Shown: positions 41,825 to 50,841, counted from the stretch's first letter. The stretch: 64,000 bases of DNA from UBA2231 sp964415175 (GCA_964415175.1 CAYPYG010000008.1:26122-90121); one strand, 5' to 3'. The notes: a model not told the origin generated them from the sequence alone. Numbers and translations: made by a program.

Positions 41825-43719
41825 AAAGAACGATAAACTCCCTGCTCTGCTTCGCGCTGCTGTCCCCTTCGCTGGCCGGCTGCTCCCCCGCGGCGCGCTC
41901 GGCGCGCCGCGTGCCCCTGCACCCTTCGGTGGAAGGCATGCTGGACGAGGCGGCCCGCCGGACCTCGCTCAGCGGCGTCGCCGCGGCCGCCCGGGACGGC
42001 ATACGCGAACTGCGCCGCGGCCGTTACGCCGCGGCCGGGAAGAAGTTCGCCGGCGGCCTCAGGGCGGACCCGGTCAACGCCGACCTGCACTTCCTCAACG
42101 CCCTGGCCTATCACCTGGATTCGCGCTCCGGCGACCTGGGCAAGCTCGACCTGGCCGAGGCCGGCTACGCGCTGGCGCTGCGCTTCGACCCGGACAATCA
42201 CTGGGCCTCCTTCTTCCTGGGCCACGTCTATTTCGCCCAGAAGCGCTACAAGGACGCGCAGAACCAGTTCTCCGGCGCGCTGCTCTACTCGCCCGGCGAC
42301 CCCGAGTTCCTGCGCGCTCTGGCGGTGGCGTCCTATTACGCCCGCGACGTCCGCACCGGCGGCTGGGCGGCCGAAAAAGCCGCGGCCGCGGACCCGGAGA
42401 GCCGCTCCGGCTGGCGCATAGCCGCGCTGACCAGGGCGGCCGGCGGGGACCTGAAAGGGGCGGAAGAAGCTTACCTGCGCTACGAGGGGCTGGCCGGCAA
42501 GGCCGGCACCGGCGGCGAGATACTCAGATGGAACGAGGAGCGCCTGCGCGCCCGCCTCGACGACTGGCGGGCTTTCCACTCCGCCAATCCCGCCATAAAG
42601 CCGGCGGGCGTGTTCGGCCGCGGCTCCCAGCCCGAGGGCCGCCCGCTCGACCTGGGCGACGACGCCGACAATTACGAAGAGGGCGCCGCCTCGCCCGCCG
42701 CCGCTTCCGGCGAGGACGGACAGCCGGCGCCGGCCGACGATCCCAACGCCCCGAAAATGGCCCTTATCGACGTGGTCATACTCAGCACCGAGGAGAGCCG
42801 CAGCCAGTATAAAGGCGTGAATATCCTCGCCGGCCTCAAAGCCACGCTGACCGGGACGCTGTTCCAGTACAAGTGGGCCACCGGCGGCAGCATCATGGGC
42901 CAAAGCGGCCACGGCGCGGCCATGTCCCCCACCTTCGCCCTGGAAGGACTGGAATACAATCTCAACATCTGGAACGACAGCGTCAACAAGGCCGAGGTGC
43001 TGGCCCGGCCCTCGCTGCTGGCGGTCGAGAACCAGACCTCCCAGTTCTATTCCGGCGCGGTGCTGCACGTGCAGCTCAACAGCAACAACTCCGACGGCTC
43101 GCTGGTGGACGTGCCCGTGGGCATTAACCTCTCGGTGACGCCGACCTTCCTCGACAAGGACACCGTCCGGGTCAAGGTCCACGCCGACCGCAGTTTCATC
43201 GAGAGCCGCAGCGAGAAGCTGGGCTTCTCCGCCTTCTCCCAGACCACCAAGACCTCGGTGGACTCGACCGCCATACTCAAGTTCGGCGAGACGCTCATCC
43301 TCAGCGGCCTGACCGAGAACGAGACGGCCGTCTCCAAGAGCGGAGTGCCGCTGCTGCAGAGCATACCGGTAGTCCAGTGGTTCTTCTCCAACAAGACCAA
43401 AGAAGAGACGAAGAAATCGGTCCTCATACTTCTCTCCCCGCACAAGGCCCGGCGCGCCGCCGAGCACATGACGCCGCGCGAGCTGCGCGAAATGAAGCGC
43501 GCCGAGCGCCTGGGCAGCCAGGCCGCCGACAAGCTCAAGGCCCTGAGGAAGAAGGAGGGCCTGGCCGGCAAGGACAACCTGGACGCCGTGTTCGAGATCA
43601 TGGACGGCGGCAGGTATTACCGCGAATTCCGCACCGGCGACCTGCAGCTCGACGAATGGCACAATTCCGACTCGCTCTTCGGCTCGCTCAAACGGGCGCT
43701 GGGCTTCCTCTGGTACTGA
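41821..43719 (+). CDS. outer-membrane lipoprotein with TPR region and C-terminal secretin domain
   Basis: 632 residues. Lipobox SLAGC gives a lipidated Cys21. Residues about 60-240 contain TPR-like helices (AVNADLHFLNALAYHLDS-like, QFSGALLYSPGDPEFLRAL). After an acidic Pro/Ala linker (about 280-325) comes the secretin core: ALIDVVILSTEES, VLARPSLLAVENQTSQFYSG, NLSVTPTFLDKDTVRVKV and ILSGLTENETAVSKSGVPLL...FFSNKTKEETKKSVLILLSP. These are the conserved strands of the GspD/CpaC family pore. The N0/N1-type periplasmic domains are replaced by TPRs. It is coupled to the giant protein gene upstream and to the protease gene downstream, so it may export that protein. No secretion ATPase or inner-membrane platform is in the window. 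Confidence 0.85.
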   Translation: MKRTINSLLCFALLSPSLAGCSPAARSARRVPLHPSVEGMLDEAARRTSLSGVAAAARDGIRELRRGRYAAAGKKFAGGLRADPVNADLHFLNALAYHLDSRSGDLGKLDLAEAGYALALRFDPDNHWASFFLGHVYFAQKRYKDAQNQFSGALLYSPGDPEFLRALAVASYYARDVRTGGWAAEKAAAADPESRSGWRIAALTRAAGGDLKGAEEAYLRYEGLAGKAGTGGEILRWNEERLRARLDDWRAFHSANPAIKPAGVFGRGSQPEGRPLDLGDDADNYEEGAASPAAASGEDGQPAPADDPNAPKMALIDVVILSTEESRSQYKGVNILAGLKATLTGTLFQYKWATGGSIMGQSGHGAAMSPTFALEGLEYNLNIWNDSVNKAEVLARPSLLAVENQTSQFYSGAVLHVQLNSNNSDGSLVDVPVGINLSVTPTFLDKDTVRVKVHADRSFIESRSEKLGFSAFSQTTKTSVDSTAILKFGETLILSGLTENETAVSKSGVPLLQSIPVVQWFFSNKTKEETKKSVLILLSPHKARRAAEHMTPRELREMKRAERLGSQAADKLKALRKKEGLAGKDNLDAVFEIMDGGRYYREFRTGDLQLDEWHNSDSLFGSLKRALGFLWY

Positions 43720-44489
43720 TGAACGCCCTGCCGCTCGCGCTGCTCCTCGCCTGTCCCGCCTCCGCGGCGGGCGGCGGGGCGGCGGAGCTGCAGGAGGCCT
43801 TCGCGGCCGCGGCCGCGGGAGCCGCGCCTGCCGTGGTCTCCATTTCCGCGCCCGGCAGCGCGGACGCGCCGTTCGGCGAGCCGGAAGACCTTCTGGGCGG
43901 CTTCCTTTCGGCGGCGGAGGGTCCCGCCGGGCCCGGCCCTTCCTCCCCCGCTTATCCCCGCTCCGGCTCAGGGCTGATCATAGACCCGGCCGGCTACATA
44001 CTCACCAATGAACATGTCGTGCGCGGCAGCACGGCCGTCCTGGTCTCTTTCCCTGGCGGCGCGCGGAACACCGAGGCCGCCGTCGTCGGCTCGGACCGGA
44101 CGGCTGACCTGGCGCTCCTGAAAGTGAGGGCTGACAAGCCCCTGCCTTTCCTGCCGCTGTCGGGCGCGGCGCGGCCGCGCGCCGGGGACTGGGCGATAGC
44201 TCTCGGCAACGCGCTGGGGATGGAAGGTTCGGTCACCGTCGGCGTGGTCTCCGCTCCGTCGCGCCGGCTCAAGGCCCCCGCCGCCGGATACAGGGAAGCC
44301 CTGCAGACCGACGCCGCCATAAACCCTGGGAATTCCGGCGGACCTCTTCTCAATTTAAAAGGCGAAGTCATAGGGATCAACGCGGCCGGCTACGCTCCGG
44401 ACGGAGCTTATCCCGGCATAGGCTTCGCGATACCCGCGGCCAAGGCGAAGGCTTTCTCCGACGGGCTTCTGCCCGGACGGACCGAATAA
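43719..44489 (+). CDS. HtrA/DegP-like trypsin-type serine protease without PDZ
   Basis: 256 residues from the ATG that shares its A with the preceding stop (TGATG at 43717-43721). A signal peptide ends SAA-GG. It is a periplasmic chymotrypsin-fold protease. Triad: His in ILTNEHVV (about 98), Asp in DRTADLALLKV (about 129) and Ser in NPGNSGGPLLN (about 207). The domain stops about 40 residues after the Ser, so there is no PDZ domain, unlike DegP/DegS. Coupling with the secretin gene suggests quality control or processing of the giant protein. Confidence 0.88.
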   Translation: MNALPLALLLACPASAAGGGAAELQEAFAAAAAGAAPAVVSISAPGSADAPFGEPEDLLGGFLSAAEGPAGPGPSSPAYPRSGSGLIIDPAGYILTNEHVVRGSTAVLVSFPGGARNTEAAVVGSDRTADLALLKVRADKPLPFLPLSGAARPRAGDWAIALGNALGMEGSVTVGVVSAPSRRLKAPAAGYREALQTDAAINPGNSGGPLLNLKGEVIGINAAGYAPDGAYPGIGFAIPAAKAKAFSDGLLPGRTE

Positions 44490-44504
44490 GAACAGGAGGT
44501 TCCC

Positions 44505-45932
44505 ATGTCCAAGACCATCAGGACCGATGTGGCGGTCATAGGCGCGGGCACGGCCGGGCTTTTCGCGCTGCATCACGCCATGAAAGCCGGAGCCAGGGCG
44601 CTGGCCTTCGACCCGGGCCCGCTGGGCACCACCTGCGCGCGCGTCGGCTGCATGCCTTCCAAACTTCTCATCGCGGCCGCCGAGGCGGCGCATTCGGCGG
44701 AGAACGCCGGCGTCTTCGGCGTAAGGGCCGGCGTAAAGGTGGACGGCGCCAGGGTCATGAAGCGCGTGCGTCTCTGGCGCGACAGGTTCGTCGGCGGCAT
44801 GATGGAGGAGTACGACGAGCTGGTCAAAAAGAAACTGCTGATAAAAGAAAAGGCCCGTTTCACCGGGCCCCACACTCTGGAAGCCGGCGGCAGGACCTAT
44901 GAATTCAGGACGGCCGTCATAGCCACCGGCAGCGTCACCATCGTCCCGCCTCCATACCGGAAGCACTCCCGCTTCCTGCTGACCCGCGAGGAGATCTTCG
45001 AACAGCGCCGACTGCCCGCCAGCCTGCTGGTGGTCGGCGGAGGTCTGATAGGGCTGGAGCTGGGACAGGCGTTGAGCCGCCTCGGCGTGCGCGTCACTCT
45101 GCTCGGCCTGGACCGCCTGGTCGGACCGCTGCAGGACCCCGGGCTGCGCGCTGAAGCCGCTGGAATATTCTCGGAAGAGTTCGACTTCCATCCCCATCAC
45201 GAGCTGCTGGAGCTCAAGCCCGCCGGCAAAACGATAAAGGTCTCGTTCAGGGACGCGCGCGGGAAGAAGCGGGAAGCCTCTTTCGAGAAGATACTGATAG
45301 CCGCCGGCCAGCGTCCGGACTTCGACGGCCTGGGGCTGGAGAACACGGGAATACCGCTCGACGACAAGGGCCGGCCGGCGGCGGACCCGCTCACGATGCG
45401 CGTCGGAGGCTCCCATTTCTTCCTGGCCGGCGACGCCGACCCCTTCAGGCCCTCGCTGCACGAAGCCGGCTTCGAAGGACGGCTGGCGGGCGCCAACGCC
45501 GCGAATTTTCCACGGGTCATCCGCAAAGAAAGAGGCTGCTCATTGGCGATAGCCTTCACCGACCCGCAGATGGCCGTAATAGGCGAAGGCCCCGCCGAAC
45601 TGAAAAAGGGGACCTTCTGCTGCGGCGAGCTGGATCTCTCGGAGCAGGGCCGCGCGCTCATCATGAACGCCGGCCGCGGAAAACTGCGCCTCTACGCCGA
45701 CAAAAGATCGGGGCGCCTGCTCGGCGCCGAGCTGCTGGGCCCGCGCGCGGAGCACCTGGCCCACCTTATCGCCTGGGCGATAGAGAAGAAGATGACGGTT
45801 AAGGAGATGCGCGCCATGCCCTTCTATCACCCCGTGATCGAAGAAGGTTTGCAGAGGGCGCTGGAAGATCTTTCGGCCCGGCTGAAGGGGCGCAAGCCCT
45901 GCGTCTGCGAGGACAGGAGGCCCGGCGACTGA
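44505..45932 (+). CDS. dihydrolipoyl-dehydrogenase-family flavoprotein (NAD(P)-disulfide oxidoreductase)
   Basis: 475 residues, cytoplasmic. FAD-binding GAGTAGLFALHHAMKAGA at the N-terminus; redox-active disulfide Cys44-Cys49 in GTTCARVGCMPSK; NAD-binding GGGLIGLELGQALSRLG near residue 180; second FAD motif FLAGDADPFRP near 310; and a C-terminal HPVIEEGL supplying the His-Glu acid-base pair. It is thus a complete class I enzyme. Substrate may be lipoamide or another disulfide; no 2-oxo acid dehydrogenase genes are near. It is last in the giant-protein operon, 15 bases after the protease with an AGGAGG site. A link to disulfide supply for the exported Cys-rich lectin is only a guess, given its cytoplasmic location. 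Confidence 0.85.
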   Translation: MSKTIRTDVAVIGAGTAGLFALHHAMKAGARALAFDPGPLGTTCARVGCMPSKLLIAAAEAAHSAENAGVFGVRAGVKVDGARVMKRVRLWRDRFVGGMMEEYDELVKKKLLIKEKARFTGPHTLEAGGRTYEFRTAVIATGSVTIVPPPYRKHSRFLLTREEIFEQRRLPASLLVVGGGLIGLELGQALSRLGVRVTLLGLDRLVGPLQDPGLRAEAAGIFSEEFDFHPHHELLELKPAGKTIKVSFRDARGKKREASFEKILIAAGQRPDFDGLGLENTGIPLDDKGRPAADPLTMRVGGSHFFLAGDADPFRPSLHEAGFEGRLAGANAANFPRVIRKERGCSLAIAFTDPQMAVIGEGPAELKKGTFCCGELDLSEQGRALIMNAGRGKLRLYADKRSGRLLGAELLGPRAEHLAHLIAWAIEKKMTVKEMRAMPFYHPVIEEGLQRALEDLSARLKGRKPCVCEDRRPGD

Positions 45933-45951
45933 AAAGGCGGGGAGCGAAAAT

Positions 45952-45980
45952 AAAAAAAGGCGCGGGACCCGCGCCTCTTT
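45952..45980. terminator. bidirectional intrinsic terminator
   Basis: GGCGCGGG and CCCGCGCC (45959-45975) form a stem with A7 on the left and a T-rich tract on the right, serving the flavoprotein gene and the convergent papain-family gene. Confidence 0.75.
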
Positions 45981-46002
45981 TATTCCCAGCGGCTGCCGGA
46001 TT

Positions 46003-47010
46003 TTATTTCCAGCCGGTCTCCAGCATCGGCGACACGCGGCCGAAAGTCTCGTCCGCCTTGTGCAGATGCGCCTCGGGGGCCCCGTAGCCGTCCTTGCCGG
46101 CCTTGGGCCAGTAGGCTATGGTGCTCATTCCGAAATAAGACCTGCCTCCCACCTCCGAATAGGCGATGCGGAAAAAGCCGTCCTCGCCCCAGCCCTTGTC
46201 CCAGCTGTTCTTGACGATGAAATACTGCTCCTCGTCGTTGTAGCCCACCAGCAGCACGGCGTGGCCGCCCAGCCGCTTGCCTTCGACATAGGAATAAACG
46301 CCGGACTTGTAATGCATGAAATCCTCGTAGACGTAGAGGGCCGTGGGCAGCGGACCGTATTTGAGCAGGGCGGCCTTCATCTTCTCGATGCTCCTGGTCA
46401 CGGAACCCCAGCCGCCTATCTTCTGGGCGCCGGCCTGCCAGCCCTCGCCGGCCGCGGAGCAGGAGCCGTCGGTCGCGGTATAGGGATAGACCTCTTCGCC
46501 GGGAAGGCCGGTGCGCTGCAGGTAGGTCGCGGTCAGCCGGCCGCCGTTGCACGAGCCCGCCCCGCTGCACGAGAGCATCACCTGCTCGGACAGGTCCAGG
46601 TCGACGCCGGGAGTCCCTTTCTGGAGCAGGCCGTAGGATTCCAGGGCCCCTGTCATCGCGAAGGCCCAGCAGGAGCCGCATTTCTTCTGGTTGCGGGCCG
46701 GGGTGACGAAATTGCCCTCATTGTCGCGCCAGTCGAAAGAAACGGGGACCTCGGCCATGGAGAATTCCGGCAGCGGCGGGGCGTCGACCGGCCCGAAGTT
46801 CAAGCCGACCAGATATTTCCAGTCCTTTTCCGAAAGGCCCGAGATATCCGTTTCGCCCGCGGTCCAGGCCGCTCCTTTCTCCTCGATGGCCTCCTGCAGG
46901 GCGGCGATGCGTTCTTTGAGTTCGGCGGAGCTCAGCTGCGCCGCGGCCGGCGAATAAGCCGACGCGGCCAGCAGCGCGCCCAGGAACAGTTTTATCGTTC
47001 TTTTCATCAT
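46003..47010 (-). CDS. secreted papain-family (C1A) cysteine protease
   Basis: 335 residues from the ATG at 47008-47010. Of three clustered ATGs this or the next is best placed after the AAGGGGG site. A signal peptide ends AAA-QL. A propeptide-like helix (about 28-90) precedes the mature enzyme. Oxyanion and nucleophile in NQKKCGSCWAFA (Cys about 114), His in LGGHAVLLVGYN and Asn in VKNSWDKGWGEDGFFR complete the papain set. The first mature residues, PVSFDWRDNEG, are typical of cathepsin L-like enzymes. Such proteases are unusual in free-living bacteria but appear in lineages with rich secreted proteomes. Confidence 0.9.
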   Translation of the reverse strand: MMKRTIKLFLGALLAASAYSPAAAQLSSAELKERIAALQEAIEEKGAAWTAGETDISGLSEKDWKYLVGLNFGPVDAPPLPEFSMAEVPVSFDWRDNEGNFVTPARNQKKCGSCWAFAMTGALESYGLLQKGTPGVDLDLSEQVMLSCSGAGSCNGGRLTATYLQRTGLPGEEVYPYTATDGSCSAAGEGWQAGAQKIGGWGSVTRSIEKMKAALLKYGPLPTALYVYEDFMHYKSGVYSYVEGKRLGGHAVLLVGYNDEEQYFIVKNSWDKGWGEDGFFRIAYSEVGGRSYFGMSTIAYWPKAGKDGYGAPEAHLHKADETFGRVSPMLETGWK

Positions 47011-47050
47011 GGTCATCCCCCTTTTGCGGGACCGCTATATATGGATTCTA

Positions 47051-47809
47051 CTATATCAGGGACTTCTTCCGACCGGACAGCAGTTTTATCGCCTCGTTGG
47101 CTATGGCCAGGCCGAAGATGCCGGTCAGCGTGGGCAGGCTGCCCAGCGCCGCGCGCTTGCGCCCGCGCTCGTAGAAGTCGGGGCCGGGCTCCATGAGGCG
47201 CGCGCCCGTGCGCAGGCGGCCCAGCGGCTCCGTGGAATAGGCGCAGGCGAAATCTCCGGGATGGCCGTGGCGGCGCAGCAGCCGCCGCACGCGCGCGGCC
47301 AGCGGACAGCCCGAGGCCTTCGAGAAAGGCCCCACGCGCACGGCCGTTATGTCGGTGCGCAGCGCGGCGCCCATGGACGAGATCAGCGGGATGCCGGCCT
47401 TGAGCGCCTCCGAGATGAGCCCGACCTTGGGCCCGAGCGCGTCTATAGCGTCCACGACCAGGTCCGGCGGTCCGGCCAGTATCTCCGCGAAGGTCTCCGG
47501 CGCCGCGAATATTTTGAGCGCCTCGACCCGGCAATGCGGGTTTATGTCCAGCACCCGTTCGGCGGCGAGGTCCGCCTTGCGGCGGCCTATGGTGGAGCCC
47601 AGCGCGTAGAGCTGCCGGTTTATATTGCTGGCGCGGACCTCGTCGAAATCCACCAGCCGCAGCCGCCCGACGCCCGAACGCGCCAGGCCCTCCACGACAT
47701 AGCTCCCGACCGCGCCGAGACCGACCACGGTCACGGCGGATTTTTTCAGGCGCGAGAGCCCCTCCTCCCCGATCATGAGCTTTATCCGGGCCAGCCGCTC
47801 GTCGCTCAT
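47051..47809 (-). CDS. tcdA: tRNA threonylcarbamoyladenosine dehydratase (ThiF/E1 fold)
   Basis: 252 residues. It uses ATP to cyclise t6A37 of tRNA to ct6A. The ATP-binding GLGAVGSYVVEGLARSG, RLVDFDEVRASNINRQL and DAIDALGPKVGLI are the family signatures; E. coli TcdA is 268 residues with the same order. The closing LTGIFGLAIANEAIKLL helix is also typical. The start overlaps the TatD stop by four bases. Confidence 0.9.
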   Translation of the reverse strand: MSDERLARIKLMIGEEGLSRLKKSAVTVVGLGAVGSYVVEGLARSGVGRLRLVDFDEVRASNINRQLYALGSTIGRRKADLAAERVLDINPHCRVEALKIFAAPETFAEILAGPPDLVVDAIDALGPKVGLISEALKAGIPLISSMGAALRTDITAVRVGPFSKASGCPLAARVRRLLRRHGHPGDFACAYSTEPLGRLRTGARLMEPGPDFYERGRKRAALGSLPTLTGIFGLAIANEAIKLLSGRKKSLI

Positions 47810-48531
47810 CGCCCCTCCGCCAGGACGCCCAGGAAGGCCGCGCCGTTGCGCGCCGACAGCTCCGCCGCCGAACCCGCCGGCAGCCCCAGCAGACGCCCGG
47901 CCGCGGCGTGCACCCGCGCCAGCACCGCCGCGGGCGCCCCTTCCGCCTGCGGCGCCTCGCTCTCGAAAAGAAGCCGGTCGCGCGGCACTTCGGAGAGCGC
48001 CGCGCGCGCCTTCACGCGGCGTTCGTCCAGTATGGCGGGGCCGAAGGAGAAATACCCTCCCAGCGCGGCCAGCTCGCGCGTCACGTCCGCCGAACCGGAA
48101 TAAGAGTGGACCAGGAATCGCAGCGGGCGTGAGGCGCGCAGTATCTCAAGCAGCGGCCCCCAGGCCCGCACGCAATGGACGGCGACCGGCCTGTCCAGCA
48201 GCACGGCCAGTTCCAGCTGCCGTTTCAACACTTCCGCCTGCTCCGCCAGGGACGGGGGCTTTAGCGCGTCGAGACCGCATTCCCCCACGCCCGAACGCGT
48301 ATCGCGCAGCAGCTGGCCCAGGGGCGCCAGCCAGTCGCCCCCGGCTTCGGCGATGAGCCAGGGATGCAGACCGAAGAAAGGCACTATGGACGGCGACTGT
48401 TCCGAAAGTTTCCGCACCGCGTCCCAGTCGGCGGGGCCGGTGGAGCAGCAGACGGCGGGGCCCAGCCCCGCGGCGGCGGCCGGGTCGGGGAACTCCTGGA
48501 AATGGTTATGCGCGTCGAAGAGGGCGGCCAT
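47806..48531 (-). CDS. TatD-family metal-dependent hydrolase
   Basis: 241 residues. TIM-barrel amidohydrolase, often a DNase or D-amino-acyl-tRNA editing enzyme. Metal ligands: DAHNHF at the N-terminus, Glu in GVGECGLD, His in VAVHCVRAW and LVHSYSG, and the terminal ESEAPQ in place of the usual ETD-x-P. The substitution of Asp by Glu in that last motif is unusual and might alter activity. Coupled to tcdA. Confidence 0.85.
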   Translation of the reverse strand: MAALFDAHNHFQEFPDPAAAAGLGPAVCCSTGPADWDAVRKLSEQSPSIVPFFGLHPWLIAEAGGDWLAPLGQLLRDTRSGVGECGLDALKPPSLAEQAEVLKRQLELAVLLDRPVAVHCVRAWGPLLEILRASRPLRFLVHSYSGSADVTRELAALGGYFSFGPAILDERRVKARAALSEVPRDRLLFESEAPQAEGAPAAVLARVHAAAGRLLGLPAGSAAELSARNGAAFLGVLAEGR

Positions 48532-48576
48532 CGCGGAAAGTTTACACGATAATCCCCCGCCGCGGCAATCAAAAGG

Positions 48577-48582
48577 TATAAT
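48577..48582 (+). promoter_or_regulatory. -10 box of the transglutaminase-like gene
   Basis: TATAAT lies 12 bases before the ATG at 48595. No Shine-Dalgarno precedes the start, so a near-leaderless message is likely. Confidence 0.4.
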
Positions 48583-48594
48583 TAGGATGTACTC

Positions 48595-49581
48595 ATGGGC
48601 AACGGGGTTTCACTGGGCAGATGTTCCCTGGCGGCGGGCCTGTGCCTGCTGCTGAGCTATGTTTTCGCCGCCGAATGGGAGGCGAAACTGGTCGTCGCGC
48701 CGCAGGACGGCGTCGTCGCGCGCGCCCAGTTGTCCGGCGGCGGGGGCGGCGCGGCCTCGCAAAGGATCTACTCCGAGAACGGCGTCCACCACGCGAGATA
48801 CGGTTTCACCAATTTCAGCGGCCAGCGCCTCAACGTCACCTACAGCATGAAAGCGTCCGACTACAGGCGCTATCTGGCCGGCTACGGTTACACGAAAGCG
48901 GACCTCGACATACTGCATAGCTGGCGCGAGAACACCAGGCAGCTGGAATGGGGGAAGGCCGTGCGCAGGGGCGGGGAGACGGAAGGGAAAAAGGCCCTTG
49001 AGGCCGTGGACTGGGAATACCGCCTCAAGCGCGAGGAATTCTTCCGCTCGCGCGGGTTAACGCTGGGCAAGGACAATCTCCTGACGGCCGACATGCCCGG
49101 CATAGTGAAACGCAATGTCCAGGTCCTGCGCCCGCTGGCGCTGGCGATACAGGGCGTGGCGGACGAGCGCGGCTTCGGCCAGGACGAGATCGTGGGCTCC
49201 GTGCTTTCGCTGGTGCAGACCGCGCTGACCTACAAGGTACCCCCTATGCGCGACGGCGGCCTGCATACCGGCGGGATCCTGCCGCCGGCCAAGGCGCTCC
49301 TGAGCGGCTGGGGTGACTGCGACACCAAGACCGGCCTGGCCGGCGCGATACTGGGGAGCTGGAGCGGGATGCGGCTGGTCGGGGTTTCCGTACCGGGCCA
49401 TTACCTGATGGCGATAAGACGCCTGCCCGGCAAAGGGGATGTCTTCGTAAGGCACAAAGGCCTGGAGTACGTGCTGATAGAGCCGGCCGGGCCCGCCTGG
49501 CTGGAGCCGGGCAGGGTGGGGCGGACGACAATGGCCCTCCTGGAGGGCGGCGAAGGCTACAGGATAGAACCGTTTTTTTAG
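48595..49581 (+). CDS. transglutaminase-like cysteine-hydrolase-fold protein
   Basis: 328 residues with an N-terminal signal anchor (about 8-26). Residues about 215-310 carry the transglutaminase-like triad: Cys in GWGDCDTKTGLAGAIL, His in SVPGHYLMAI and an acidic residue in YVLIEPAGPAWLEPG. This superfamily includes peptidases and crosslinking enzymes; the substrate is unknown. The N-terminal half has a beta domain with RYGFTNFSGQRLNV and a helical insert. A DUF350 membrane protein gene follows nine bases on. This pairing suggests an envelope-associated function. Confidence 0.8.
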   Translation: MGNGVSLGRCSLAAGLCLLLSYVFAAEWEAKLVVAPQDGVVARAQLSGGGGGAASQRIYSENGVHHARYGFTNFSGQRLNVTYSMKASDYRRYLAGYGYTKADLDILHSWRENTRQLEWGKAVRRGGETEGKKALEAVDWEYRLKREEFFRSRGLTLGKDNLLTADMPGIVKRNVQVLRPLALAIQGVADERGFGQDEIVGSVLSLVQTALTYKVPPMRDGGLHTGGILPPAKALLSGWGDCDTKTGLAGAILGSWSGMRLVGVSVPGHYLMAIRRLPGKGDVFVRHKGLEYVLIEPAGPAWLEPGRVGRTTMALLEGGEGYRIEPFF

Positions 49582-49590
49582 GAGGAAAGA

Positions 49591-50127
49591 ATGAACGCCA
49601 GATTATTGACCAGTTTCGTGGAGTTCGGCCTCGCGGCGCTGATGTCGGGTTTCATCATCGCCCTGACCTACAAGGTCTTCATCCGGGCGAACCCGGACTT
49701 CGACATGGAAGAGGAGATAAAGAAGGGCAACGCGGCCGTCGGCACGCTGATGGCCGCGATAGTCTTCGCCGCTTCGATGATACTGCAGCGCGGCATGGGC
49801 GCCGTCATCAGCATGGCGCGAATGTACATCTCCTCCCCCGGCGAGTATTCTATAGGGCTGGGCAAGGTGCTGATGATATCTCTCGGACACCTGGTCTTCT
49901 CGCTGCTGCTCGCGGTCATAACCATCTCGGTCACGCTGCGCCTTTTCGGCCGCCTGGACCGCAGCCTGCAGGCGGGCAAGCGGCTCAAGCAGGGCAACAT
50001 CGCCATAGGGATACTGCTCTCCAGCGTCGTCCTGGTGGCGGCCATGTACGTGGGCGAAGGAGTCAGCGCCGTCACCAAGGCGATGGTCCCGCAGCCCTCC
50101 ATAGGCAGGATAGAAATACTCCGTTAG
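49591..50127 (+). CDS. DUF350 membrane protein
   Basis: 178 residues, six hydrophobic helices in two similar halves. Each half has the DUF350 motif of a charged-Gly-Asn segment before a helix: IKKGNAAVGTLMAAIVF and LKQGNIAIGILLSSVVL. The function of DUF350 is unknown; members often lie beside DUF4178, spermidine-synthase-like or hydrolase genes. The AGGAGG site is ideal, and the gene follows the transglutaminase-like gene closely. Confidence 0.85.
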   Translation: MNARLLTSFVEFGLAALMSGFIIALTYKVFIRANPDFDMEEEIKKGNAAVGTLMAAIVFAASMILQRGMGAVISMARMYISSPGEYSIGLGKVLMISLGHLVFSLLLAVITISVTLRLFGRLDRSLQAGKRLKQGNIAIGILLSSVVLVAAMYVGEGVSAVTKAMVPQPSIGRIEILR

Positions 50128-50206
50128 GGCCGCCCCGGCCATGCAATAAAAACCTCCCCGGCCGCGTTATAGTAGCGTGGACGAACGCTGCATTCACGGA
50201 GGTTCT

Positions 50207-50791
50207 ATGAAGAGGACTCTTATACTGGTTTTCGCGGCCGGGCTGGGGGGCTCCCTGCTGGCCGCTCCGGCCGACGCGGCCCGCGGCGGGCGGGGAGAGG
50301 GCAGGGGGATCTGCGCCGAAGACGTTCAGAAACTCTGCAAGGACGTGAAGCCCGGCGAAGGCAGGATAGCCGCCTGTCTCAAAGAGCATGAAAAGGAACT
50401 CTCCAAGGCCTGCTCCGAGCGCCGGGCGGTCATGAAGGAACGGGGAGCGCGGCGGGGCGGCAAAGGCGGAATGGCGGGCGCTTTTAAAGGCCGCAAGGCC
50501 GGCTGGCAGAAGGGCTACCGGGCCGGCTTCAGGGACGGGTTCCGCGGCTGCATGGCCGAAGGGCCCCGCGGCGGAAAGGGGATGAAGGCCCGCGCCGGGC
50601 GCGGCGGCAGGACGAACGTCTGCGCGGCCGACGCGGAGAAACTCTGCAAGGACGTGAAGCCCGGCGAGGGCCGCGTGCGCGACTGCCTGCAGAAGAACAT
50701 GAAGAAGCTCTCCGACGACTGCAAGACCAGGCAGGAGAAGATCAAAGAGAGGCTGGAGAAAAGGGACAAGGCCGAGGAAAAGAAAGGCTGA
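50207..50791 (+). CDS. secreted basic protein with two Cys-rich GLG1-type repeats
   Basis: 194 residues from the ATG at 50207 (CGGAGG before it; signal peptide ending ADA-AR). Two repeats of about 38 residues, each C-A-x-D-x-x-K-L-C-K-D-V-K-P-G-E-G-R...C-L, then a later Cys, resemble the Golgi apparatus protein 1 cysteine-rich repeat. They are separated by an Arg/Gly/Lys-rich linker of about 65 residues. The mature protein is strongly basic, so it may bind acidic polymers. Bacterial members of this family occur as small exported proteins of unknown role. Confidence 0.75.
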   Translation: MKRTLILVFAAGLGGSLLAAPADAARGGRGEGRGICAEDVQKLCKDVKPGEGRIAACLKEHEKELSKACSERRAVMKERGARRGGKGGMAGAFKGRKAGWQKGYRAGFRDGFRGCMAEGPRGGKGMKARAGRGGRTNVCAADAEKLCKDVKPGEGRVRDCLQKNMKKLSDDCKTRQEKIKERLEKRDKAEEKKG

Positions 50792-50810
50792 GCGGGTCCC
50801 CTCCTCAAAA

Positions 50811-50841
50811 AAAAGCCCCGGTCCATCGCCGGGGCTTTTTC
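50811..50841. terminator. bidirectional intrinsic terminator
   Basis: AGCCCCGG (50814-50821) and CCGGGGCT (50829-50836) with A and T runs on either side. It serves the Cys-rich gene and the convergent gene ending at 50858. Confidence 0.8.

Noticed and set aside
43377..44489. A 370-codon version of the HtrA-like protease
   Set aside because: The extra N-terminus overlaps the secretin gene out of frame and lacks a signal peptide. The ATG at 43719 begins one directly.
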